NCBI RefSeq assembly: GCF_934560975.1
Contig: NZ_CAKTFO010000009.1
Span: 1-64,000 of the forward strand
DNA: 64,000 nt
Direction of reading: 5' to 3'
From: an uncultured Sphingomonas sp.
GTDB taxonomy: Bacteria; Pseudomonadota; Alphaproteobacteria; Sphingomonadales; Sphingomonadaceae
Part shown: positions 47,569 through 57,367 of the stretch, in pieces
Numbering within the stretch: the first letter of the stretch is position 1
How the letters are laid out: each line of letters begins with the position of its first letter
Made by a program: the position numbers and the translations under genes
The notes under the pieces: model-generated
Databases searched by the model: none
What the model saw: only the letters and a program-made list of their open reading frames with translations
What the model was told of the DNA's origin: nothing

Positions 47569-49598
47569 TTTGTCCAGCGATCCATCCAGCCGAACACCTC
47601 CCCGTGCCACTGGAGCGAGTTGCGGGGCTTCACCACCCAGTGGTTCTCGTCCGGAAAGACGACCAGGCGCGAGGGTATGTCACGCCGCTGGAGGGCGGTG
47701 AAAGCGGCGATCCCCTGCGTATAGGGGATGCGGAAATCCTTCTCGCTCGTGATCACCAGCTGTGGCGTCTTCCAATCGGCGACATGGTTGACCGGGTTCC
47801 ACCGCTCATATTCGGCGGCCGCCTCGTAATATGGCCTGCCGCCATGTTCCCATTCGTCGAACCATAGTTCCTCGGTTTCATAGGCCATGGCGCGGGCGTC
47901 GAACACGCCGTCATGCTGGACGATGCACTTGAACCGGTCGGGCCAATTGCCTTCGATCCAGTTCATCATATAGCCGCCATAGGAGGCACCGGCGGCGCAG
48001 GCATTGTCGCCGTCGACGAAGTCGAACCGCTCCACCGCCGCCTTGAGGCCGAGCTTGAGGTCGGTCAGCGGCTTGCCGCCCCACTGCCGGTTGATCGCAT
48101 TGGTGAAGGCTTGACCGTAGCCGGTGGAGCCATGGAAATCGACGGACACCACCGCATAGCCATGGCCGGCCCACGCCATCGGGTTCCAGCGATAGGACCA
48201 GGTGTCCCCGAACGAACTTTGCGGCCCGCCATGCACCAAAAAGGCGAGCGGCGCTTTGGTACCCGGTGCTAGTTGCGCCGGCTTGACCGCAAAGCCCCAC
48301 ACCGTGTCGCCGTCCGCGCCTTTGTAGGTGAAGCGGGTGACGGTCGGCAGGTCGATGCCCGCGAGCTTGGCGGCATTGACGTTGGTGAGGCGCGTGGTGC
48401 GGCCATCGGCATTCCACCGCCAGAGGTCGCCCGGCGCGGTCAGGCTGTCCAGCGCGTAGACGAACCCGCCCGCCGGCAGCGGCGTGAGCGCGGAGACATG
48501 GCCCGCGCCGGTCAGCCGGTGGACCTTGCCATCGCCCAGGTCGACGCGGAACGCCGGCTGATCCAGCAGGTCGCCCGCCGTGACATAGAGTCTGCGCGAA
48601 TCCGCTGCCCAGGCGATGGTGGCGACCGATCGGTCCCACGCCTCGGTCAAGGCGCGCGTCCTGCCGGTCGCAAGCTCGCGCACCCACAGCACCTGGCGGT
48701 CGGCCTCGTAACCCGGCCGCTTCATCGCCGCCCAGGCGAGCCAGCGCCCATCCGGTGAGACGGTCGGCAGCGTGTCGGTCGCGCGATTTCCGGCGGTGAG
48801 GTTGGTCGGGGCCGCCGATCCGTCAGCGGGCGCGGAAAAGATGTCGAGGTTGGTGGAAAGCGACTCGATTCGTCCAGCCTCACGCAGGGTGAAGAAGATG
48901 GTGCGGCCGTCCGCGCTCCAGCTGAACTCCTCGGCGCCGCCATAGGGCTTGGATGGCGTGTCGCCCACCAGGCCGCCGACAATGGCCCTGCCCGGCTCCG
49001 CCGCCTTGCCGCCGCTCAACGGGATGACGAACGCCTGCGACCTTTGCCCATCGGCCCAATTGTCCCAATGGCGCACGAACAATTGTTCGTAAGTGCGCGC
49101 GCTGCCGGCATTCTTGTCCTTGGGCGCCTGCTCGACCGCGAGCGAGGCGGCGCCCACCGGACGATCCGCCCACACCAGGATGGCATTGCCTTTCGGCGAC
49201 AGCTTGAAGCCTGACAGGTCGAACGCTCCGGTCACCTGCACCGGCTCGCTGCCGGTCATGCCGACCCGCCAGACGGCGTTGGACTGGCCGCGATCGGACA
49301 GGAAATAGAGCTGGCCGTCCGGTGCGAATGCCGGATCCACCTCGTTCGCCTGGGCCAGCGACGCGAACCTGGCCGGCGTCGCGCCCTTGGCCTTGAGGTC
49401 GAGCCGCCATAAGTCGTTCATGCCCCGGTTCGCGGCCAGGTCGGTCTCGCGCTGCTGCCAAACCAGCCAGCGACCATCGGGCGAGACCACGGGCGCGCTG
49501 ACCCGTGAGAGCATGACCAAGTCTTGCGGCGTGAACGGTCGGGCCAAAGCGGAACCGGCGAGCAGAGCGGCAAGTGCCGCAGCGGTGAGGGCTTTCAT
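47553..49598 (-). CDS. S9 family (prolyl oligopeptidase type) serine peptidase, exported
   Basis: The 681-residue protein has a signal peptide (MKALTAAALAALLAGSALA), a beta-propeller N-terminal domain with repeated SPDGRWL-type blades, and a C-terminal alpha/beta hydrolase domain. The catalytic Ser is in GASYGGYMMNW, the Asp in SEKDFRIPY and the His in PDENHWV. Such enzymes remove dipeptides or acylated N-terminal residues in the periplasm. Starts at 49610 or 49622 are alternatives. It shares a terminator hairpin with uvrD. Confidence 0.9.
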   Translation of the reverse strand: MKALTAAALAALLAGSALARPFTPQDLVMLSRVSAPVVSPDGRWLVWQQRETDLAANRGMNDLWRLDLKAKGATPARFASLAQANEVDPAFAPDGQLYFLSDRGQSNAVWRVGMTGSEPVQVTGAFDLSGFKLSPKGNAILVWADRPVGAASLAVEQAPKDKNAGSARTYEQLFVRHWDNWADGQRSQAFVIPLSGGKAAEPGRAIVGGLVGDTPSKPYGGAEEFSWSADGRTIFFTLREAGRIESLSTNLDIFSAPADGSAAPTNLTAGNRATDTLPTVSPDGRWLAWAAMKRPGYEADRQVLWVRELATGRTRALTEAWDRSVATIAWAADSRRLYVTAGDLLDQPAFRVDLGDGKVHRLTGAGHVSALTPLPAGGFVYALDSLTAPGDLWRWNADGRTTRLTNVNAAKLAGIDLPTVTRFTYKGADGDTVWGFAVKPAQLAPGTKAPLAFLVHGGPQSSFGDTWSYRWNPMAWAGHGYAVVSVDFHGSTGYGQAFTNAINRQWGGKPLTDLKLGLKAAVERFDFVDGDNACAAGASYGGYMMNWIEGNWPDRFKCIVQHDGVFDARAMAYETEELWFDEWEHGGRPYYEAAAEYERWNPVNHVADWKTPQLVITSEKDFRIPYTQGIAAFTALQRRDIPSRLVVFPDENHWVVKPRNSLQWHGEVFGWMDRWTKRTGG

Positions 49599-49682
49599 GC
49601 GTGGCTGCATGAACAAGGCCATGCCCGGACACAAGCTGCCGCGCGACGGCGGGGGCCGCCCCGCGCGGAAAGCGTGCGATGC

Positions 49683-50105
49683 CTAGCGCCCGATCACCCG
49701 CGCAACCTCCCGCGCCACCACCCGCTCGACCAGGTCCGGCAGATTGGCATCGAGCCATTCCTTCAACATCGGGCGCAGCATTTCGCGAACCAGCCCGTCC
49801 AGCGTATTGTCGGCCGCATTGGGATCGATGGCGAGGCTCGCCAGGGTCGCCAACGCGGCCTTGCTCGCCTCTGCCGTCCGCGCCGAGATCAACGCCCCCG
49901 CCCCCGCCGCCGGCGCGGACTGGCCCGGGCCGGGCGTGGGCGCGGCGCCGAGTTCGAGGACGTCATCCTCCCCCGCCAATGCGGGCGTGGGTGCTGGTGC
50001 GGGCGGCAATGCACCGCGTCGCACGGCGTCCACGTCCGCGCTGATGATGCGCTTGATGGAAGCCAGCACGTCTTCCATCGACTGTTCAGGGCCGCCGTCG
50101 CTCAT
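49683..50105 (-). CDS. popZ: PopZ-like polar organising protein (DUF2497)
   Basis: The 140-residue protein has an N-terminal segment QSMEDVLASIKRIISAD, an acidic Pro/Ala-rich middle, and the C-terminal helix LVREMLRPMLKEWLDANLPD. These are the DUF2497/PopZ signature: the N-terminal part recruits clients and the C-terminal helices self-assemble into a polar matrix. In Caulobacter PopZ anchors the centromere ParB-parS complex. It lies downstream of tolC and pcm-like genes. The usual downstream valS is absent; an S9 peptidase follows. Confidence 0.88.
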   Translation of the reverse strand: MSDGGPEQSMEDVLASIKRIISADVDAVRRGALPPAPAPTPALAGEDDVLELGAAPTPGPGQSAPAAGAGALISARTAEASKAALATLASLAIDPNAADNTLDGLVREMLRPMLKEWLDANLPDLVERVVAREVARVIGR

Positions 50106-50121
50106 TGCCCCATGCTATCGC

Positions 50122-51615
50122 CTAGTTCCGCGGCGGAGTCACGGGGCGGGACTCGCCCGGCGTGTACGGCTGCACGTCCGCATTGTCCGGGGTCTGTCCG
50201 GTGGTGCGGGTGCTGCGCGACGTGTAGCGGCGATTATCGCTCCAGTCGCCGAACCGGTTGCGCACGCGATCATAATTCGACAGCGGATCATAGAGCGCGC
50301 CGCCGTCCAGACCCAAATCGCGCGCCTCTGCATGGCCCATGGCGTTCAGCAGGGCGAAGCCCGCCACATATTGATCCCGCTGGGCGGACACCAGCGACAC
50401 CTGCGCGTTCAGCAATTCCTGCTCCGCATTCAACACCTCGATCACCGTGCGCGTGCCGACGCTGTTTTCCGCGCGCACGCCTTCCAACGCCAGCGTGTTG
50501 GCGGACACCGCCTGCTGATTGGCGGTGATGGCCGCGCCCGCGGCCTGATAGACCGCAAAGGCGCCGCGCACGCGCGACACGACCAGCCGTTCGATCGAGA
50601 TGGACTGTTCCAGCGCCTGGTTCTCGATCGCCTGTGCCTGGCGGACACGCGCACCGACCAGCCCGCCCTGGTATAGCGGTACGGACAGGCTGACGCCGAG
50701 ATTGTTCTGCCCCTGCGTCTGGTCGATACCCGGCGTGTTGTTGGGCAGGCCGACCTGGCGCGCGCGGGTGCCGAGATAATCGTTGTAGCTCGACCCACCG
50801 ATGGCCGACAGGGTCGGCAGGCGCTGCGCCCGCGTCGCGCGCACGTCATATTGCGCGGCCTGGGTGGTGGCGGTGGCGGTGGCGATAGCAGGGCTGCTCT
50901 TGAGCGCGATGTCCACCGCCTGGTCGGATGTGGCCGGCAGGACCGGCAAGGCCGGTGGCTGCTCCAGCCGCTCGGGCCAGCTGCCGATCACGCGGCGATA
51001 ATTTTCGCGGCTGGAGGTGAGATTGCCTTGCGCGGTCGCCAGCTGGCTGCGTGCCAGGCTGAGCCGCGCTTCGGATTGGGCGACGTCGGTGCGGGTAAGG
51101 TCGCCCACCTCGAACCGGTCGCGGCTGGCGCGCACATTCGTGTTCAGCACGTCGACATTCTTCTTGCGCAGATCGACGATCGCCTGATCGCGGATCACGT
51201 CCATATAGGTGCCGACCGCCTCGGTGAAGGTGTTGCCCTCGACCGTGCGCAGGTCCGACCGCCCGGCTACCACCCGCGCTTCGGCGGCGTTGATGGCGTT
51301 GCGGACGCGACCGCCCTGGAATAGCGGGTAGTTGAGGTTCACCTGCCCCGTCAGCACGCGCGCGCCATTGTCCAGGCGGCTCAGTCCGTTGCTGCTCTGG
51401 GTGACGCCCACCACCCCCGTGACACCCAGCCGTGAGGCGGCCTTGGCGATCGGCACGCCTTCGTCCGTCGCCTGAAGCTGCGCGCGGGCCGCGTTCAGAT
51501 CGGGGCTGTCGGTATAGGTCTGGTTGAAGGCATCACGCAGCGTCGTCGCCGACGCGGGCATTGCCGTCAGCGCCGTGCCTGCCATCATCCCCCAGATCAG
51601 CCCCCGCTTGACCAT
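50122..51615 (-). CDS. TolC-family outer membrane efflux protein
   Basis: The 497-residue protein has a signal peptide (cleavage after MPASA), then long coiled-coil helices with periodic NAARAQL and NYPLFQGGRVRNAINA motifs in each half, as in TolC and OprM-type channels. The C-terminal end is Pro/Arg-rich and extends beyond the barrel. It forms the trimeric exit duct for a type I system or RND pump. No pump genes are adjacent. It sits between the pcm-like gene and popZ on the same strand. Confidence 0.93.
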   Translation of the reverse strand: MVKRGLIWGMMAGTALTAMPASATTLRDAFNQTYTDSPDLNAARAQLQATDEGVPIAKAASRLGVTGVVGVTQSSNGLSRLDNGARVLTGQVNLNYPLFQGGRVRNAINAAEARVVAGRSDLRTVEGNTFTEAVGTYMDVIRDQAIVDLRKKNVDVLNTNVRASRDRFEVGDLTRTDVAQSEARLSLARSQLATAQGNLTSSRENYRRVIGSWPERLEQPPALPVLPATSDQAVDIALKSSPAIATATATTQAAQYDVRATRAQRLPTLSAIGGSSYNDYLGTRARQVGLPNNTPGIDQTQGQNNLGVSLSVPLYQGGLVGARVRQAQAIENQALEQSISIERLVVSRVRGAFAVYQAAGAAITANQQAVSANTLALEGVRAENSVGTRTVIEVLNAEQELLNAQVSLVSAQRDQYVAGFALLNAMGHAEARDLGLDGGALYDPLSNYDRVRNRFGDWSDNRRYTSRSTRTTGQTPDNADVQPYTPGESRPVTPPRN

Positions 51616-51633
51616 CAGCCCCCCCCCTGGCTC

Positions 51634-52266
51634 TTAGAACGTGAACTGTTTGGGCTTGACGAACCCGGGCAGGACCGGCGCCTCGGCATCGGCGAAGCTG
51701 ATCATGGCGAAGCTTCCGCCCGCCTTGCGCCCGATCGCCAGACGGGTGACGCCGCCTTCCAGCACGGGCGCCGCGATCCGGCCCCCGTCGACCAGCTGGT
51801 CCAGTATTTCGGCCGGGACATATTCGATCGCGCCGTCGAACAGGATCAGGTCGTACGGGCCGCTGGCCGGCCACCCGGCCGTCAGCGCCCCCTGAACACC
51901 GGTCACGTTGTCCGCCGACACGGCCGGGGCCGCGCCCTGCTCCAGCGCCACCACGCTGCCTGCCAGCTTGGCCAGCACGGCGGCGGAATAGCCGGAGGAT
52001 GCGCCGATCACGAGCGCGCGATCATGCTGCCGCACCCGCGCCTCGGTCAGCAATCGGCCGAGCACCATCGGCGAGGCCAGCGCGCGACCGTCGCCCAGCG
52101 GCAGCGAGATGTCGAGATAGGCTTGTCCGACCTGCCCCGCCGGAACGAAGCGCTCGCGCGGAACCTCTCCCATCGCTTCCACCACGCGGGGGTCGTTCAC
52201 CGCCGTGGTGCGAAGCTGGCTTGCCACCATCGCGCGGCGCATCTGCTCGAAATTATGCTCGGTCAC
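51634..52266 (-). CDS. Protein-L-isoaspartate O-methyltransferase family protein
   Basis: The 210-residue protein has the Pcm fold. RRAMVASQLRTTAVNDPRVV is followed by EVPRERFVP, a degenerate SAM loop (VIGASSGYSAAVL in place of the usual GxGxG), and DGAIEYVP. The weak SAM loop is a common feature of the alphaproteobacterial group and may alter activity. The GTG at 52266 has AAGGG upstream; an ATG at 52296 would add an unconserved leader. It precedes the tolC-like gene by 18 nt. Confidence 0.85.
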   Translation of the reverse strand: MTEHNFEQMRRAMVASQLRTTAVNDPRVVEAMGEVPRERFVPAGQVGQAYLDISLPLGDGRALASPMVLGRLLTEARVRQHDRALVIGASSGYSAAVLAKLAGSVVALEQGAAPAVSADNVTGVQGALTAGWPASGPYDLILFDGAIEYVPAEILDQLVDGGRIAAPVLEGGVTRLAIGRKAGGSFAMISFADAEAPVLPGFVKPKQFTF

Positions 52267-52440
52267 CTGCTGGCCCTTCTGAGGTGTCTTATTCATACAA
52301 GACACCGATGCTGTTGGCAATGCATATCGAAGGCGCCCCCTGTCGCCAAGGGCGCGGATGCGGCGGCAAGGGCATAAATCAGCAGGATCACACGGCCGGC
52401 GGCAGGGCTGCGCAGGCACGACGGCGACGCCGCAACGGGA

Positions 52441-52683
52441 TCATCCCTGCCGGTCGGGAAAATGCTTGTTGCACCGCGCGCAATAGCGTTCGCGGATGAA
52501 CTTTTCCGAATAGGTGCGGCTGAAACATTGCGGGCAGGCCCATGACCGCGTCGGGCCGCGCCGTCGCCCGTAATCGGCCAGCGCACGCGCCTCGCGCCTG
52601 CGGTGGGACATGAGGGCATAAAGACCGGCCGTCACGCTGAGGCACAGCACGGCGACAATCAGGATAGCTATGGTGAAGTCCAT
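52441..52683 (-). CDS. Small membrane protein with a C-terminal zinc ribbon
   Basis: The 80-residue protein has one N-terminal membrane helix (DFTIAILIVAVLCLSVTAG), a basic linker (SHRRREARAL), and a four-cysteine element CPQC ... CARC (about residues 50-71) that should bind zinc. No family is recognised. It lies between tRNA-Cys and the pcm-like gene, transcribed with the latter. Confidence 0.6.
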   Translation of the reverse strand: MDFTIAILIVAVLCLSVTAGLYALMSHRRREARALADYGRRRGPTRSWACPQCFSRTYSEKFIRERYCARCNKHFPDRQG

Positions 52684-52826
52684 TACACATGCACGATAGG
52701 TGGCGCATCGCCGCGACGCAATGCCGCCCTGTCCACTTCGCCGTTCGGCACCCGCCTGCAACAAGGCCCCGCAACGCGCCGCCGCCTTGCGGCGCCACGT
52801 CGCACGATCATCGCATCGGAGAAGAG

Positions 52827-52900
52827 TGGAGGCCCGAGCCGGAATCGAACCGGCGTGCAAGGATTTGCAGTCCTCTGCGTAACCACTCCGCCATCGGGCC
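52827..52900 (-). tRNA. tRNA-Cys (GCA)
   Basis: The 74-nt gene folds as a cloverleaf. GGCCCGA pairs with TCGGGCC, the anticodon loop reads ACTGCAAAT with GCA, and the T arm is GGTTCGATTCC. The 3' CCA is encoded (TGG on the + strand at 52827-52829). It is antisense to nothing else and is divergent from ilvD. Confidence 0.95.
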
Positions 52901-53133
52901 GGAGGCGCGCAGATGATCGTTTTTCGCCTTGCTGTCAAACCGTAGCGGTAACACCCCCTGCATCGAGCGCGCCGCCGCAGGTCGCGGCACCATCGAGGTC
53001 GCCGCAAAACCATTGTCTCAGCGCAACGATTCCGGCATCAGCGGCGAATATAGCGTTCACTTTGTTGCGTGCGGACGCGACGCTCGGACATGTTCGACAT
53101 TGTCCTCTCGCTCGCGAATGATATACGCCGTCC

Positions 53134-54978
53134 ATGCCTGCTTATCGTTCCCGCACCACCACCCATGGCCGCAACATGGCCGGCGCACGCGGCCTGTGGC
53201 GCGCCACCGGCATGAAGGACAGCGACTTCGGCAAGCCGATCATCGCCATCGCCAACAGCTTCACGCAATTCGTGCCGGGCCACGTCCACCTCAAGGATCT
53301 GGGGCAATTGGTCGCGGGCGAGATCGCGGCGGCGGGCGGGGTGGCCAAGGAATTCAATACGATCGCGGTCGATGACGGCATCGCCATGGGGCATGACGGC
53401 ATGCTCTATTCGCTGCCCAGCCGCGAACTGATCGCGGACGCGGTCGAATATATGGCCAATGCCCATTGCGCCGACGCGCTGGTGTGCATTTCCAATTGCG
53501 ACAAGATCACGCCCGGCATGCTGATGGCCTCCCTGCGCCTCAACATCCCCACCGTGTTCGTGTCCGGCGGGCCGATGGAGGCCGGCAAGGTGGTGCTGAA
53601 GGGTAAGGAGGTCGCGCTCGACCTGGTCGATGCGATGGTCGCCGCCGCCGACGAGAGTTATTCGGACGAAGAGGTCAAGGCGATCGAACGGTCGGCCTGT
53701 CCCACCTGCGGCTCCTGCTCCGGCATGTTCACCGCCAATTCGATGAACTGCCTGACCGAGGCGCTGGGCCTTTCCTTGCCGGGCAACGGCTCCACGCTGG
53801 CGACCCATGCCGACCGCGAACGGCTGTTCCGCGAGGCCGGGCACTTGATCGTCGACCTGGCCAAACGGTGGTACGAACAGGACGACGCCACTGCCCTGCC
53901 CCGCTCGATCGCGACGTTCGCGGCGTTCGAGAATGCAATGAGCCTCGACATCGCCATGGGCGGATCGACCAACACGGTGCTGCACCTGCTGGCCGCCGCG
54001 CATGAGGCCGAGGTGGATTTCACCATGGCCGATATCGACCGCCTGTCCCGCCGGGTGCCGTGCCTGTGCAAGGTCGCCCCGGCCAAGTCCGACGTGCATA
54101 TGGAGGATGTCCATCGCGCCGGCGGCATCATGGGCATATTGGGCGAGCTGGATCGGGCCGGCCTGCTCGACGTGGAGCAGCCGACGGTTCATGCCGGCAC
54201 GCTGGGCGAGGCGCTCGGCCGCTGGGACGTGGTCCGCACCAACAGCGAAAGCGTGCGCGATTTCTATCGCGCGGCCCCCGGCGGCGTGCCGACCCAGACC
54301 GCCTTCAGCCAGTCGCGCCGCTGGGACGATGTGGACCTTGACCGGGAAAAGGGCGTGATCCGCTCCGCCGCTTACGCCTTCAGCCAGGATGGCGGCCTGG
54401 CGGTGCTGTTCGGCAATCTCGCGCCCGAAGGCTGCATCGTGAAGACGGCCGGCGTGGACGACAGCATCCTGACCTTCACCGGTCGGGCGGTGGTGTACGA
54501 AAGCCAGGACGCGGCGGTGGCCGGGATCCTGGGCAACCAGGTGCAGGCGGGCGACGTGGTCGTGATCCGCTATGAGGGCCCACGCGGCGGGCCGGGGATG
54601 CAGGAAATGCTGTACCCCACCAGCTACCTGAAGTCGAAGGGCCTCGGCAAAGCCTGCGCGCTGCTGACCGACGGGCGGTTTTCGGGCGGCACGTCCGGCC
54701 TGTCCATCGGCCATGTCTCGCCCGAAGCGGCGGAAGGCGGGCTGATCGCGCTGGTCGAGCATGGCGACGCAATCGCGATCGACATTCCGAACCGTACCAT
54801 CAACCTGCTGGTCGACGACGCCACTCTGGCCGCCCGGCGCGCGGCGGTGGAGGCACGCGGCGCGCAGGCGTGGAAGCCGTTCGGACGCAAGCGCACCGTG
54901 TCCACGGCACTCAGGGCCTATGCCCTCCTTGCCGGCAATGCCGCGCGCGGCGCGGTCCGGGTGCTGCCGGACGATTGA
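53134..54978 (+). CDS. ilvD: Dihydroxy-acid dehydratase
   Basis: The 614-residue enzyme dehydrates dihydroxy-acids in branched-chain amino acid and pantothenate synthesis. The Fe-S and catalytic region includes SNCDKITPGM with Cys122 and CPTCGSCSGM with Cys192/Cys195, matching E. coli positions. The Ser of GGRFSGGTSGLSIGH near the C-terminus is also conserved. The ATG at 53134 is used. It is separated from tRNA-Cys by 233 nt with no attenuator-like leader peptide that I could see. Confidence 0.96.
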   Translation: MPAYRSRTTTHGRNMAGARGLWRATGMKDSDFGKPIIAIANSFTQFVPGHVHLKDLGQLVAGEIAAAGGVAKEFNTIAVDDGIAMGHDGMLYSLPSRELIADAVEYMANAHCADALVCISNCDKITPGMLMASLRLNIPTVFVSGGPMEAGKVVLKGKEVALDLVDAMVAAADESYSDEEVKAIERSACPTCGSCSGMFTANSMNCLTEALGLSLPGNGSTLATHADRERLFREAGHLIVDLAKRWYEQDDATALPRSIATFAAFENAMSLDIAMGGSTNTVLHLLAAAHEAEVDFTMADIDRLSRRVPCLCKVAPAKSDVHMEDVHRAGGIMGILGELDRAGLLDVEQPTVHAGTLGEALGRWDVVRTNSESVRDFYRAAPGGVPTQTAFSQSRRWDDVDLDREKGVIRSAAYAFSQDGGLAVLFGNLAPEGCIVKTAGVDDSILTFTGRAVVYESQDAAVAGILGNQVQAGDVVVIRYEGPRGGPGMQEMLYPTSYLKSKGLGKACALLTDGRFSGGTSGLSIGHVSPEAAEGGLIALVEHGDAIAIDIPNRTINLLVDDATLAARRAAVEARGAQAWKPFGRKRTVSTALRAYALLAGNAARGAVRVLPDD

Positions 54979-55066
54979 TCCCGTCCGGCCGGTCGTATGT
55001 TCGGCCAGTCAACACTTTCTTAACCACCCGGTCGCTACGATAGCGCCGGGCGGGGTTCCACATCAC

Positions 55067-56191
55067 ATGTTCAACGGCATTGACATACCGACGCTGCATC
55101 TCTGCAGCCTGCTGGGAAGCGGAGCCTATGCGCTCGTCTTCCTGTGGCTCTGGCTGCGCCAGAAGCATGAGGCGCACCTGCTGCACTGGACGATGAGCGC
55201 CCTGCTCTATGCCATGACCATGATCGGTTTCGAACTGCTGCCGACGGCATCCAGCCGGCTGACCGGCGCCGCCTTGTTCGCGGCTTTGTCCTTTTCCAAC
55301 GTCCTGATCGTGTCTGGCATCCGGCAGTTCGAGGGCAAGGTGCCGTTTCGCGCCTGGATGCTGGTGCCGATTGCCGCCGCCACGCTGATGTATGCGGTGC
55401 CGCGCTGGCTGGCCGATGCCGGCCTGCCGCTTGGCTGGCCGCTGATCCGCTCCTGCGACTCAATGGGCCTCGCCATTTCGACCATCATCCTGGCGCTGGG
55501 ACTGCTGCGGGCCGAGCCGGCGGAAACGGAGATGCAGGGCAAGCGGATCGCCGGCACGGCGATGCTGGCCTATGTCCCCGGCTGCATCATCGCCCTTGCC
55601 GGCACGCTGCTGATCGGGAACGACCTGCTGGTGGTCGTACCGACCCTGCTGGATCAGGTTCTGCTGCCGATGGTGAACCTGGGCCTGCTGGCGATGCTGG
55701 GCGAGCGCGCGCAGCAGAAGCTGCGCGAGGCGGCGTTGCGCGATCCCCTGACCGGCAGCTGGAACCGGGCGGGCCTGTCCTTGCTGGAGCCGAAGCTGGC
55801 GATCAAAGGCACCGGCGTGGTGGCGATCGACCTGGATCATTTCAAGACGATCAACGATTGTCACGGCCACCCCGCCGGCGACACGGTGTTGCGCACGCTG
55901 TCCACCATGGCGGCAAGGCTCGCCGGCGATCAGGGCGGTGAACTTGCCCGGATCGGCGGCGACGAGTTCGTCGCCATCCTGCCGGGCAGCGGCCCGGACG
56001 GCGCACGTTGCTATGCGGAGCAGCTGCGCCAGGTGGCGGCGGGCAACGGCCAGGGCAGCCCGCGCTGGACGGTCAGCCTGGGCCTTGCGGTCGTGTCCGC
56101 CGGCGAGATCGGGCTGGCCCCGGCCATCGCCCGCGCCGACGTTTTCCTATATCGCGCCAAGGCCGAGGGCCGCGACCGGCTGGCGGCCTGA
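55067..56191 (+). CDS. Membrane-anchored GGDEF diguanylate cyclase
   Basis: The 374-residue protein has about six membrane segments (residues 10-205) followed by a GGDEF domain: DPLTGSWNRAGL, AIDLDHFKTIND and an intact GGDEF at 297-301. The usual RxxD inhibitory site five residues upstream is absent, so product inhibition may be weak. It should make c-di-GMP. The membrane part resembles a sensory module, but the family is not identified. It stands alone between ilvD and pstS. Confidence 0.88.
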   Translation: MFNGIDIPTLHLCSLLGSGAYALVFLWLWLRQKHEAHLLHWTMSALLYAMTMIGFELLPTASSRLTGAALFAALSFSNVLIVSGIRQFEGKVPFRAWMLVPIAAATLMYAVPRWLADAGLPLGWPLIRSCDSMGLAISTIILALGLLRAEPAETEMQGKRIAGTAMLAYVPGCIIALAGTLLIGNDLLVVVPTLLDQVLLPMVNLGLLAMLGERAQQKLREAALRDPLTGSWNRAGLSLLEPKLAIKGTGVVAIDLDHFKTINDCHGHPAGDTVLRTLSTMAARLAGDQGGELARIGGDEFVAILPGSGPDGARCYAEQLRQVAAGNGQGSPRWTVSLGLAVVSAGEIGLAPAIARADVFLYRAKAEGRDRLAA

Positions 56192-56289
56192 CCACTCCCG
56201 TGCGGCCAGCTTGCCGTAACAATAGAGTCACGCAAGGATCATAGGGCAACGGCAACGGTGCATAGCCGCGTCACCCCGGGGGGATCCTC

Positions 56290-57324
56290 ATGTTGAAGAT
56301 GTTCGTAGCAGGCGCAGGCGGCCTTGCGCTCGCCGGCATGGCGGCTGCCGCAAACATCTCGGGCGCGGGTGCCACCTTTCCCGCCCCGATCTATGCCAAG
56401 TGGGCGGAAAGCTACCGCGCGCAGACCGGCATCGGCCTGAACTATCAGCCGATCGGGTCGGGCGGCGGCATCAAGCAGATCACCGCCCAAACGGTGGATT
56501 TCGGCGCCAGCGACAAGCCTCTCACCCCGCGCGACCTCAACAAGCATGGGCTGTACCAATTTCCGACCGTGATCGGCGGGGTGGTACCGGTGGTGAACCT
56601 GCCCGGCGTCCGCCCCGGCCAGATTCGCCTGTCGGGCGCGCTGCTGGCCGACATCTTCCTGGGCAGGATCCGCCGCTGGAACGCGCCGCAGATCGCGGCG
56701 GCCAATCGCGGGCTGGCCCTTCCCAACCTGCCGATCACGGTGGTGCACCGCTCGGACGGGTCGGGCACTACCTTCCTGTTCACCACCTATCTCGAACGCA
56801 ACAGCTCCACCTGGCAGCAGCAGGTCGGCGCCAGCGACGCGGTGCAGTGGCCGACCGGGATCGGCGGCAAGGGCAATGACGGGGTCGCGGCCTTCGTCAA
56901 GCAGACGGCGGGCGCGATCGGCTATGTCGAATATGCCTATGCCAAGCAGAATGGCGGCGCCTTCATCCAGCTGCGCAACAAGGCGGGGCAGTTCGTCTCG
57001 CCCAGCGCGCAGACCTTTGCCGCCGCAGCCGCCAGCGCCGACTGGCTGCACAGCCCTGGCAACCGCATCATCCTGGTGGACCAGCCGGGTGCCGGCGCCT
57101 GGCCGATCATCGGCGCGACCTTTATTTTGGTCCACCGCAGCCAGGCGAATGGCGCAACCGGCGCACAGGTGCTGAAATTCTTCGACTGGGCCTTCGCCAA
57201 GGGCGATGCGCAGGCGGCGGCGCTGGATTATGTGTCGGTCCCGACGCAGATCGAGGGATTGTTGAAGCGGCAATGGGCGCGCTCGATCACCGCGGGCGGC
57301 AAGCCGGTCTACGTCGCGAAGTGA
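56290..57324 (+). CDS. pstS: Phosphate ABC transporter substrate-binding protein
   Basis: The 344-residue periplasmic protein binds inorganic phosphate. After a signal peptide (to about residue 20) come GAGATFPAPIYAKW, QPIGSGGGIKQI, VDFGASDKPL and HRSDGSGTTFLF. These are the PstS phosphate-contact segments. GGGGGAT lies just before the ATG. It is the first gene of pstSCAB. A phoU or phoB gene is not present downstream in the window. Confidence 0.96.
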   Translation: MLKMFVAGAGGLALAGMAAAANISGAGATFPAPIYAKWAESYRAQTGIGLNYQPIGSGGGIKQITAQTVDFGASDKPLTPRDLNKHGLYQFPTVIGGVVPVVNLPGVRPGQIRLSGALLADIFLGRIRRWNAPQIAAANRGLALPNLPITVVHRSDGSGTTFLFTTYLERNSSTWQQQVGASDAVQWPTGIGGKGNDGVAAFVKQTAGAIGYVEYAYAKQNGGAFIQLRNKAGQFVSPSAQTFAAAAASADWLHSPGNRIILVDQPGAGAWPIIGATFILVHRSQANGATGAQVLKFFDWAFAKGDAQAAALDYVSVPTQIEGLLKRQWARSITAGGKPVYVAK

Positions 57325-57367
57325 TGCACTCCGCCGCCTCCGATCAGGCCAATGGGCGCGCCCGGCC

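Noticed and set aside
56214..56231. A possible Pho box upstream of pstS
   Set aside because: CCGTAACAATAGAGTCAC matches only 12 of 18 positions of the classic Pho box, too weak to list as a site.
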